Assembly: GCA_030612945.1 (NCBI GenBank)
Contig: JAUWMY010000145.1
Coordinates: forward strand, 1 to 6,631
Direction of reading: 5' to 3'
DNA from: Desulfobacteraceae bacterium
GTDB taxonomy: Bacteria > Desulfobacterota > DSM-4660 > Desulfatiglandales > Desulfatiglandaceae
DNA length: 6,631 nt
Every line of letters starts with the position of its first letter. The first letter of the stretch is position 1. Of this stretch, positions 1-5,774 are shown piece by piece. A program made the translations under genes and the position numbers. Under the pieces are notes generated by a model. That model was given only the letters and a program-made list of their open reading frames with translations. It searched no databases and was not told where the DNA came from.

Positions 1-2
1 AG

Positions 3-80
3 ACCGGGACGGGATCGGGAGGCGCGACATCCCGGGACGTAGCTATTATCGCTGCAATATTTACAAAGCTGAAGTTATAG
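3..80 (+). CDS. Possible C-terminal tail of an upstream gene (partial, unidentified)
   Basis: The frame starting at base 3 is open from the left edge to a TAG at 78-80 and would encode 25 residues ending in RDVAIIAAIFTKLKL. The composition, a Gly/Ser/Thr stretch followed by an Ala/Ile-rich helix and a basic end, looks like a genuine protein C-terminus. However, the frame starting at base 2 is also open (to a TAA at 116-118), so reading frame alone does not settle the matter. I do not recognise the family. If real, its stop lies 109 bp before the acyl-CoA ligase start, so it could be the preceding gene of the same transcription unit. It could equally be chance open sequence. Confidence 0.35.
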   Translation, partial: TGTGSGGATSRDVAIIAAIFTKLKL

Positions 81-90
81 AATATATGCA

Positions 91-119
91 TTGCGAATCA
101 GGTCTGGGCCAGAGATAAA
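91..119 (+). promoter_or_regulatory. Weak sigma70-like promoter candidate for the ligase-thiolase operon
   Basis: TTGCGA (91-96) and GATAAA (114-119) are 17 bp apart, each matching 4 of 6 consensus bases. Transcription would begin near 126, just before the 143-157 palindrome. Matches this weak arise often by chance, and the operon may instead be transcribed from further upstream. Confidence 0.25.
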
Positions 120-142
120 TTCCACCCGAACTTATCGAGAAG

Positions 143-157
143 TTACAAAATTTGTAA
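143..157. promoter_or_regulatory. Perfect 15-bp palindrome, candidate operator
   Basis: TTACAAA-A-TTTGTAA is a perfect inverted repeat with 7-bp arms around one central base. It lies 32 bp before the ATG of the acyl-CoA ligase and just upstream of its Shine-Dalgarno sequence. Symmetry and length fit a site for a dimeric repressor, and TetR- or GntR-type regulators commonly control acyl-CoA degradation operons. An AT-rich palindrome of this size can also be fortuitous, and no regulator gene is in the window. Confidence 0.4.
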
Positions 158-174
158 TAAATAACACAAACAAG

Positions 175-181
175 AAGGAGG
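175..181 (+). promoter_or_regulatory. Strong ribosome-binding site that sets the ligase start
   Basis: AAGGAGG lies 8 nt before the ATG at 190. It decides against the in-frame upstream ATG at 91, which has no comparable site and would add 33 residues unlike the family N-terminus. Confidence 0.85.
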
Positions 182-189
182 GCCAAAAA

Positions 190-1770
190 ATGACGACAAG
201 TAAATGGATGCATGCTGGTAATATGTTGAAGATGAATGCCATCAATTATCCGGACAAGCTGGGATGGCAGGATAAGAACAACGAGTTTAACTTCAAAGAC
301 TGGAATGAACGTTCCTGTCGCCTGGCAAATGGTTTGAAGGATCTGGGTGTGGGTGACAAGGAAACCTTTGCTGTCCTTGCCTACAACCGGGGTGAATGGA
401 TGGATATCTACGCAGGTTGTGCAAAGGGCGGGCAATGGGTTGTGCCTATAATGTTCAGATTGGCGGGTCCTGACATTGAGTACATCGTCAACCATTCGGA
501 ATGCAAGGCCTTTATTGTAGAGGCGCCTTTTGTGGAGCTCGTTGACAGCATCAAAGATAAACTACCTGTTCCCAAAGATGCGTATATCTATATGGGGGAT
601 GGGCCAGTGCCTGATGGATACATAGGATATGAAGACTGGCTGGCCAAGTCCTCTCCTGATGAGCCGGATATCATGGTTGATACTGCTGATATATGGTACA
701 TCATGTACACCTCAGGGACCACTGGTAGACCCAAAGGGGTGATGAGGACACATGAAAGCACTGTTGCCCAATATTACTTGAATAATACTAATACGGGCGT
801 TCTCCCTACGGATAAAGTCATGCTGGTCATGCCCATGTGCCATATCAATTCCATATTTTACTCCTTTACCTATACCCTGGTGTCGGCGCCGGTATTTGTC
901 TACAACATGATCAGCTTCGATCCTGAAGACCTGTTGAAAACTATTGAAAAATATAAGATCACCTACACCTCATTGGTCCCGACCCATTACATTATGATGC
1001 TGGCCCTGCCAGATGATGTTAAAAACAGTATTGATGTTTCGTCTATTCGTCAGTTGCTTATCTCTTCTGCACCTGCCAGAAAAGATCTGAAGCTCGCCAT
1101 CATGGAGTATTTCAAGAATGCCGAGCTTTGGGAGGCCTATGGGACAACAGAGGGGGGGCTTGTAACCCTCTTGAGGCCGGAATATCAATTTGAAAAACTT
1201 GGCTCTATAGGGAAGGAAATCTTTGGCACGGACAGGATCAAGCTGCTCGATGAGGACAGAAACCCTGTGCCTGATGGTGAGGTAGGAGAAGTTTATTACA
1301 GGACCCCCATGCTCTTCAAGCAGTACTTGAAAGAGCCTGAGAAAACCAAAGAGGCATTTTTTGGGGAATGGTCTTCTGCCGGAGATATGGCCAGAAGGGA
1401 TAAAGACGGTTTTTATACCCTTGTGGACAGGAAGGCAAACATGATCATAACCGGGGGGGAAAATGTTTATCCTTCTGAGGTGGAAGGCACTATGGGCGCC
1501 CATGAGGCGGCCAAAGATGTCGCAGTTATCGGGATACCTGACGATAAGTGGGGTGAGGCAATAAAGGCCATAGTTATTCTGCATGATGGCTATGAGCCGA
1601 GCGATGATCTTGCAAAGGAGCTCATGGATTTTTGCAAAGGTAAAATTGCAGGGTTCAAAAGGCCAAAATCTGTTGATTTTATTAAAGAAGAAGAAATGCC
1701 CAGAACAGGCACAGGAAAAATCTTACACAGGATACTTAGAGAAAAATACGGTAAGTGGAGTGATGACTGA
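190..1770 (+). CDS. AMP-forming acyl-CoA synthetase/ligase (ANL superfamily)
   Basis: This 526-residue enzyme should activate a carboxylic acid to its CoA thioester in the cytoplasm, using ATP and releasing AMP and pyrophosphate. The ANL core motifs are present in order. The P-loop-like A3 motif YTSGTTGRPKG is at about 173-183, and A5 YGTTE at 317-321. SAGD at 396-399 supplies the ribose-binding Asp. The hinge and A8 segment DRKANMIITGGENVYPSE is at 413-430, and A10 PRTGTGK at 504-510 carries the catalytic Lys510. Length is normal for stand-alone acyl-CoA ligases, and no signal peptide or membrane segment is apparent. The thiolase gene starts 60 bp downstream, which suggests a catabolic acyl-CoA operon. 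The acid cannot be read from these motifs: medium- or long-chain fatty acids, aromatic acids or dicarboxylic acids all remain possible. The family call is secure and the substrate is unknown. Confidence 0.93.
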   Translation: MTTSKWMHAGNMLKMNAINYPDKLGWQDKNNEFNFKDWNERSCRLANGLKDLGVGDKETFAVLAYNRGEWMDIYAGCAKGGQWVVPIMFRLAGPDIEYIVNHSECKAFIVEAPFVELVDSIKDKLPVPKDAYIYMGDGPVPDGYIGYEDWLAKSSPDEPDIMVDTADIWYIMYTSGTTGRPKGVMRTHESTVAQYYLNNTNTGVLPTDKVMLVMPMCHINSIFYSFTYTLVSAPVFVYNMISFDPEDLLKTIEKYKITYTSLVPTHYIMMLALPDDVKNSIDVSSIRQLLISSAPARKDLKLAIMEYFKNAELWEAYGTTEGGLVTLLRPEYQFEKLGSIGKEIFGTDRIKLLDEDRNPVPDGEVGEVYYRTPMLFKQYLKEPEKTKEAFFGEWSSAGDMARRDKDGFYTLVDRKANMIITGGENVYPSEVEGTMGAHEAAKDVAVIGIPDDKWGEAIKAIVILHDGYEPSDDLAKELMDFCKGKIAGFKRPKSVDFIKEEEMPRTGTGKILHRILREKYGKWSDD

Positions 1771-1816
1771 AAATGCAGGCAGTAAACAATAGACAGTAAA
1801 AACAGCAAATCCAATT

Positions 1817-1821
1817 GGAGG
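1817..1821 (+). promoter_or_regulatory. Ribosome-binding site of the thiolase gene
   Basis: GGAGG in the context TTGGAGGAAA lies 9 nt before the ATG at 1831, an optimal arrangement that supports this start. I see no terminator in the 60-bp gap after the ligase, so co-transcription is likely. Confidence 0.8.
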
Positions 1822-1830
1822 AAAAATCAC

Positions 1831-3027
1831 ATGTTGACAAAAGCGTTTATACCGTACAAGGGCTACTATTCAAGTCCGTTTAGCCGCTGGCAGGGATCTA
1901 TGGCCAATGAGAATGCAATCTCATTGGGAGCAACGACGGCAAGAAAATGGCTGTTGGCAAACAACTTTGATCCCACTATGTTTGACTATATGTACTATGG
2001 GATCACCATCGCACAGCACCACATGTTTTACAGCCACACCTGGGCAGCGGCTATGTTGGTTGATAATGAAAAGGAATTGCCAGCACTTATGGTCAACCAG
2101 GCCTGCACGACATCCACCACCTGTATTCATCTTTGTGCAGTCAATATAGAGGCAGGTACTTACGGGACTGCATTTGCCCTTATGTCGGATCGCTGTTCCA
2201 ACGGCCCCCATACCATATGGCCAAACGCCATGGGCCCCGGTGCAGAGGTTATATCGGAAAACTGGATGATGGACAATTTCAACTCTGATCCTAATGCCGG
2301 TTTAAAAATGGTCCAGACGGCCGAAAATGTGGCAAAAGAAATAGGAATCACCAAAGAAGAGTGCGATACGGTAACCTTGAAGAGGTACGAACAGTACCAG
2401 GATGCCCTGGCCAACGACAGGGCCTTTCAAAAGAGATATATGTTTCCGGTTGAGGTAAAGGTCTCCAGAAAGAAGACGGTGTTAGTGGAAGAGGATGAGG
2501 GTGTCACACCCACCACTGCCGAAGGTCTGGCCAGGCTAAAACCCGTAGAACCGGGAGGTGTCATCACTTTTGGAGCGCAGACACATCCTGCTGACGGAAA
2601 TTGCGGTTTTATAGTGACCACCCAGGATAAGGCCAAGGAACTCAGTAAAGACCCCAACGTTGAGATCCAGATTATCTCATACGGCTTTTCAAGGACCAAA
2701 AGGGGGTACATGGCTGCAGCTCCGGTGCCCGCTTCAGAGATGGCACTTAAAAATGCAGGGCTGAAAATAGAGGACATGAAAGCCATCAAGACCCATAACC
2801 CTTTTATTGTCAATGATATAAATATGGCCGAGAGGATGGGATTTGATGTTATGAACATGAACAACTATGGATCCTCCATGGTCTACGGGCACCCTCAGGC
2901 TCCCACTGCAGGCAGGCTCATTGCCGAGTTATTAGAGGAACTTGTAATGCTTGGCGGTGGTTACGGTCTCTGGACTGGCTGCGCCGCAGGGGATACCGGC
3001 GCTGCCTTGATCTTCAAGGTCAGTTAG
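1831..3027 (+). CDS. Thiolase-family protein (divergent acetyl-CoA acyltransferase)
   Basis: This 398-residue protein has usual thiolase length and fold order. The probable nucleophile is Cys92 in NQACTTSTTC. TAENVAKEIGITKEECD at 163-179 matches the conserved thiolase segment before the loop domain. HNPF at 322-325 replaces the NEAF motif of biosynthetic thiolases, as HDCF does in SCP2-type enzymes. GHP at 353-355 supplies the conserved His354, and Cys384 in TGCAAGDTG sits where the second catalytic Cys is expected. The Cys-His-Cys set therefore appears intact, so thiolytic cleavage or condensation of 3-oxoacyl-CoA is plausible. Flanking motifs are unusual: GHPQAPTA instead of GHPLGASG, CAAGDTG instead of CIGGGMG, and CTTS instead of CGSG. 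Some such thiolases need a small DUF35/OB-fold partner, which is not visible here. It probably acts with the adjacent acyl-CoA ligase. The exact substrate is unknown. Confidence 0.88.
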   Translation: MLTKAFIPYKGYYSSPFSRWQGSMANENAISLGATTARKWLLANNFDPTMFDYMYYGITIAQHHMFYSHTWAAAMLVDNEKELPALMVNQACTTSTTCIHLCAVNIEAGTYGTAFALMSDRCSNGPHTIWPNAMGPGAEVISENWMMDNFNSDPNAGLKMVQTAENVAKEIGITKEECDTVTLKRYEQYQDALANDRAFQKRYMFPVEVKVSRKKTVLVEEDEGVTPTTAEGLARLKPVEPGGVITFGAQTHPADGNCGFIVTTQDKAKELSKDPNVEIQIISYGFSRTKRGYMAAAPVPASEMALKNAGLKIEDMKAIKTHNPFIVNDINMAERMGFDVMNMNNYGSSMVYGHPQAPTAGRLIAELLEELVMLGGGYGLWTGCAAGDTGAALIFKVS

Positions 3028-3035
3028 GTCTTCTA

Positions 3036-3062
3036 CCGGGTTTGCCCGGCCTCCTTTCTTTT
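3036..3062 (+). terminator. Possible minor terminator hairpin just after the thiolase stop
   Basis: CCGGG (3036-3040), a TTTG loop and CCCGG (3045-3049) form a 5-bp GC-only stem. A C/T-rich run with several T residues (3051-3062) follows. It starts 9 bp after the TAG and may assist the stronger terminator downstream. The stem is short and the T tract is interrupted. Confidence 0.35.
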
Positions 3063-3065
3063 ACT

Positions 3066-3107
3066 AAAAAAGGGCCATTATGTTTTTCAATTGATGGCCC
3101 TTTTTTT
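3066..3107. terminator. Strong intrinsic terminator, A/T-flanked, likely bidirectional
   Basis: GGGCCAT (3072-3078) pairs with ATGGCCC (3094-3100). The stem is extended by A6 (3066-3071) pairing with the start of T7 (3101-3107), around a 15-nt loop. The T run gives a canonical rho-independent terminator for the ligase-thiolase operon. The A run would serve transcription from the other side. Confidence 0.9.
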
Positions 3108-3120
3108 ATTCCATAAAACA

Positions 3121-3149
3121 TTGACGAACCCTGGTCATTTTCTTATTGT
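3121..3149 (+). promoter_or_regulatory. Promoter candidate for the phosphate symporter unit
   Basis: TTGACG (3121-3126, 5 of 6 consensus bases) and TATTGT (3144-3149, 4 of 6) are separated by 17 bp. They lie just downstream of the preceding terminator, where a new promoter is needed. A start near 3156 would give a leader of about 130 nt containing both hairpins. An inverted repeat GTCATT (3134-3139) / AATGAC (3150-3155) brackets the -10 element and could bind a regulator. I do not see a convincing Pho box. Confidence 0.45.
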
Positions 3150-3208
3150 AATGACACACACAGAAGTTGCGTCGTTACAGAATTTCTTACCTGGATTATC
3201 AGGAAGCA

Positions 3209-3240
3209 CTCAATCCCCCCTTTTGTAAAGGGGGATTGAG
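3209..3240. repeat. Long hairpin I, resembling a dispersed palindromic repeat
   Basis: CTCAAT-CCCCC-TTT pairs with AAA-GGGGG-ATTGAG, giving a 14-bp stem with one bulged C and a 3-nt TGT loop. There is no T tract after it, so it is not a terminator for + strand transcription. C5/G5-armed palindromes of this style recur as short dispersed (MITE-like) repeats in many bacterial genomes, from general knowledge. Copy number here cannot be judged from one window. It lies in the presumed 5' leader of the symporter gene. Confidence 0.65.
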
Positions 3241-3242
3241 GC

Positions 3243-3271
3243 CTCCGGCTCGTAGGGCTTACGGCTCGGAG
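3243..3271. repeat. Imperfect hairpin II abutting the symporter ribosome-binding region
   Basis: CTCCGGC(T)CGTA pairs with TACGGC(T)CGGAG around a GGGCT loop, giving 11 bp with one bulged T on each arm. It follows hairpin I after 2 nt. The 3' arm contains GGAG (3268-3271) and overlaps the start of the purine-rich GAGGGG (3271-3276) preceding the symporter ATG. It may be the other half of the same repeat element or a leader structure affecting translation. Confidence 0.5.
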
Positions 3272-3276
3272 AGGGG
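3271..3276 (+). promoter_or_regulatory. Unusually spaced Shine-Dalgarno-like sequence of the symporter gene
   Basis: GAGGGG is the only purine-rich candidate before the ATG at 3290. It is 13 nt away, further than the usual 5-10 nt, and directly adjoins hairpin II. Both position and match are poor, suggesting weak or structure-dependent initiation. Confidence 0.45.
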
Positions 3277-3289
3277 ATTTTTATAAAGC

Positions 3290-4966
3290 ATGAAGTGGGT
3301 CATTTTTCAATCTCTCGGCGGCCTTGGACTTTTCCTCTTTGGCATGAAGATCATGTCGGAGGGGCTTCAAAAAGTCGCCGGTAAGAAGATGCGCCAGATA
3401 CTGGCACTGGTATCCAATAACCGCTTTGTTGGCTGTGGCGTTGGGGCCATTGTCACAAGCGTTATCCAGAGTTCAAGCGCCACCACAGTGATGCTGGTGA
3501 GCTTTGTGGATGCCGGTTTAATGACACTCACACAGGCCATCGGGGTCATACTGGGCGCCAATGTCGGGACTACCGTAACGGCACAGTTAATCGCCTTCAA
3601 GATCACGAACTATGCACTGCCGGCCATTGCTGCGGGGGTATTCCTGAAATTTTTTGTGGGCCGCAGGAAATGGATATATATAGGAGATGTGCTCCTGGGT
3701 TTTGGCCTGGTCTTTTTCGGCCTGGCCACCATGAAGGCAGGCTTCGGACCACTAAAAGAAAATCCAGCGTTTATCGACCTGTTTACGAGATTTAATGCTG
3801 ATAATTTGGGCGGTATTTTGTTGTGTGTTCTGGTAGGAAGTATTCTCACCATGATTCTTCAAAGTTCGAGCGCCACTGTGGGAATCACCATGGCCCTTGC
3901 CATGCAGGGCCTGTTGACCTTTGAAGCCAGTGTTGCGTTAATTCTCGGGGATAATATAGGCACAACCATTACGGCTGAACTGGCCAGTGTGGGCGCAAAT
4001 ATTAACGCGCATCGAACGGCCAGAGCGCACACCCTTTTCAATGTGGTTGGCGTTATCAATATCATTATTTTTTTCCCATTATTTGTGAAATTAATAGTTT
4101 GGCTCACCAGTTCTTTTTTTGGCTCAGGCCCGCCAGATCTTATGATCGGCGGAGAAAAGCCCAACATTGCCAGGTATATTGCCAATTCACACACCATGTT
4201 CAATGTGGTCAATGCCCTGTTTTTCCTCCTTATCTTACCGTACTTAGTAAAGGTGGCCATCTGGCTTACACCACACAAAAAGGAGGAAGAAGAACTCGAT
4301 GAGCTTCACCACATCAAGTACCTGGATACCAAATTCATTGATATGCCTTCGGTAGCCATCGGGCAGGCAAGGGCAGAGGTTGTAAGAATGGGTGAGGCTG
4401 TTCAGGTGATGTATGACGACGTTATAAAGTCCTTCAAAGAAAGGAAATTCAAAGAGCTATCCAAATGGAGAAAAAGGGAGGACGATCTCGACAATCTTTT
4501 AAGGGAAATTACCCAGTTTCTCGTTCACGTGGTCCAGAAACGTATTAGTCCAGAAGAGTCTAAAGAAATAACCTCCTTAATGCGGATGGCCAACAATCTT
4601 GAGAGAATTGGCGACGCCATTGAAAATATTGCACAATTGAGCGAAGAGCTTATTGAAGAGAATCTGTATTTTTCTGAAGGAGCGGTACGCGATCATGGAC
4701 TGATATCCACCGAGGTTCGGAGGTTTTTGGATGTTGTTGTTGAAGGCATCAGGACCGAGGACAAGGAAATTATGGCACTGGCCCAGGAATTGGAGGATAA
4801 CATTGACCGCATGAGAGAAGAGATGAAAAGCAATCACATTATGCGCCTCCAAAGCGCTGCCTGCGCGGTCGATCCGGGACTGGTTTTTGTAGACACGCTC
4901 ACGGCCTTTGAAAAAATAGGAGACTTCTGTTACAACATCGCCCAGGCAGTTGCAGGATTGAAGTAA
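3290..4966 (+). CDS. Na+/phosphate cotransporter (NptA/YjbB-type) with C-terminal PhoU-like domain
   Basis: This 558-residue inner-membrane protein should move phosphate coupled to sodium. It has the two homologous halves typical of Na/Pi symporters. The first is QSSSAT at 60-65 followed by GANVGTT at 89-95. The second is QSSSAT at 191-196 followed by GDNIGTT at 220-226. Hydrophobic segments fill the region to about 326. After a charged linker (330-345), the rest forms a helical PhoU-like domain with its two E-x-IGD signatures, LERIGD at 437-442 and FEKIGD at 540-545. The start is supported by the N-terminus SLGGLGLFLFGMKIMSEGLQ, which is typical of the family from its first residues. The YkgJ-type gene follows after 3 bp. 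PhoU-like tails in this family are thought to regulate flux, and direction (uptake or efflux) cannot be read from sequence. Confidence 0.93.
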   Translation: MKWVIFQSLGGLGLFLFGMKIMSEGLQKVAGKKMRQILALVSNNRFVGCGVGAIVTSVIQSSSATTVMLVSFVDAGLMTLTQAIGVILGANVGTTVTAQLIAFKITNYALPAIAAGVFLKFFVGRRKWIYIGDVLLGFGLVFFGLATMKAGFGPLKENPAFIDLFTRFNADNLGGILLCVLVGSILTMILQSSSATVGITMALAMQGLLTFEASVALILGDNIGTTITAELASVGANINAHRTARAHTLFNVVGVINIIIFFPLFVKLIVWLTSSFFGSGPPDLMIGGEKPNIARYIANSHTMFNVVNALFFLLILPYLVKVAIWLTPHKKEEEELDELHHIKYLDTKFIDMPSVAIGQARAEVVRMGEAVQVMYDDVIKSFKERKFKELSKWRKREDDLDNLLREITQFLVHVVQKRISPEESKEITSLMRMANNLERIGDAIENIAQLSEELIEENLYFSEGAVRDHGLISTEVRRFLDVVVEGIRTEDKEIMALAQELEDNIDRMREEMKSNHIMRLQSAACAVDPGLVFVDTLTAFEKIGDFCYNIAQAVAGLK

Positions 4967-4969
4967 TAA

Positions 4970-5659
4970 ATGGAACAACCAGTTACTAATGAAAGAACCC
5001 ACTGTATACGATGCGGCGAGTGCTGCCTCGGATCGAGCCCCACCTTGCAGATAGCGGATGTTTCCTTATTACATGACGGGTTTATTGAGAGAGGGAATCT
5101 ATACACTATACGGCTGGGAGAGCTTGTACGGGACAACATCCGTGGTGAGCTGATAGTAACTGATAAAGAGATCATTAAGATAAAGGAAAAGGAAAAAAGC
5201 CGGGGATGTATCTATTACGATGAAAAGGCAAAGGCATGTACCATATATGAATACCGGCCCATTCAGTGTAAGGCCCTTGCCTGCTGGGATGAGAGTGAAT
5301 TCATGCGGGTTTATGCCAGGCCTAAAGTGGACAGAAGGGACATCATCCGTGATAAAATCGTCCTGGGCCTCATGAACGAGCATGATAAGAGATGCAGCTA
5401 TAGTGAGCTTGATAAGTGTGCAAGTCAGATCAAGAAAGAGGGGGAGGAGGCTGTTGGGAAAATCCTGGAAATATTAAGATTTGATCATCATATCAGGGCG
5501 TTTACCTCAAAAAAGCTGGGCATCGATTTAAGTGAGATGGGATTTCTTTTTGGCAGGCCTCTTACACAGACCATCACAATGTTTGGGCTAAAGGTGATAA
5601 AAAAATCTGACGGTTCCTTTTTTCTGACTGTTTTAGATGCTCACTCTACACCGTTATAG
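4970..5659 (+). CDS. YkgJ-family cysteine cluster protein (putative Fe-S or Zn binding)
   Basis: This 229-residue soluble protein carries the YkgJ (UPF0153-like) cysteine signature. CIRCGECC at 12-19 supplies Cys12, 15, 18 and 19. Cys80 and Cys90 follow in CIYYDEKAKACTIYEYRP, then Cys100 and Cys105 in QCKALAC. Further cysteines are at 142 and 150. The family is presumed to bind an iron-sulfur cluster or zinc, and its biochemical role is largely undefined. The ATG follows the symporter stop by only 3 bp (TAATAA, then ATG), with AGGA at 4954-4957 as a distant ribosome-binding site, so translational coupling is likely. The C-terminal 110 residues are mixed alpha/beta in character and not recognised. 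No signal peptide or membrane segment is seen. The family call is firm and the function unknown. Confidence 0.85.
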   Translation: MEQPVTNERTHCIRCGECCLGSSPTLQIADVSLLHDGFIERGNLYTIRLGELVRDNIRGELIVTDKEIIKIKEKEKSRGCIYYDEKAKACTIYEYRPIQCKALACWDESEFMRVYARPKVDRRDIIRDKIVLGLMNEHDKRCSYSELDKCASQIKKEGEEAVGKILEILRFDHHIRAFTSKKLGIDLSEMGFLFGRPLTQTITMFGLKVIKKSDGSFFLTVLDAHSTPL

Positions 5660-5722
5660 GCCCCAGCCCGGCGTAAAGGGGCTCTATAAAATCTTGTGTG
5701 GGAGGCTGCAACTGCCTTAGAC

Positions 5723-5759
5723 AAAAAAAAAGAGGACTGAAAGCCAGTCCTCTTTTTTT
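5723..5759. terminator. Bidirectional intrinsic terminator between convergent genes
   Basis: GAGGACT (5732-5738) pairs with AGTCCTC (5746-5752) around a 7-nt loop, GAAAGCC. An A9 run (5723-5731) precedes the stem and a T7 run (5753-5759) follows it. It therefore works for the symporter-YkgJ unit on the + strand and for fhs on the - strand, whose stop is 16 bp away. Confidence 0.92.
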
Positions 5760-5774
5760 AGTTGTACAATTTTA

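Noticed and set aside
91..189. N-terminal extension of the acyl-CoA ligase by use of the ATG at 91
   Set aside because: There is no good ribosome-binding site before 91, the added residues do not look like the family, and a strong AAGGAGG sits at the right distance from 190.
1152..1459. Two runs of seven G (1152-1158 and 1453-1459) as possible phase-variation tracts in the ligase
   Set aside because: Both encode conserved Gly residues of core motifs (TTEGG and TGGEN), and the frame is intact. Codon choice explains them.
970..1584. Long reverse-strand open frame inside the acyl-CoA ligase gene
   Set aside because: It is antisense to conserved ligase motifs, shows no recognisable domain and has no upstream ribosome-binding site. 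It is a shadow of the real gene.
1780..1806. CAGTAAA direct repeat between ligase and thiolase as a regulatory repeat
   Set aside because: There are two short AT-rich copies only, with no symmetry or promoter context. This is likely chance.
2427..2864. Reverse-strand open frame inside the thiolase gene
   Set aside because: The opposite strand encodes conserved thiolase sequence throughout, and the reverse translation has no family features.
3131..3155. Pho box upstream of the phosphate symporter
   Set aside because: Only loosely similar TCAT-type fragments are present. The spacing and direct-repeat layout of a Pho box are missing, and the repeat seen is inverted.
5660..5682. Hairpin GCCCC/GGGGC after the YkgJ gene as a terminator
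   Set aside because: The stem is only 5 bp with a 13-nt loop and has no T run. The terminator at 5723-5759 is far better.
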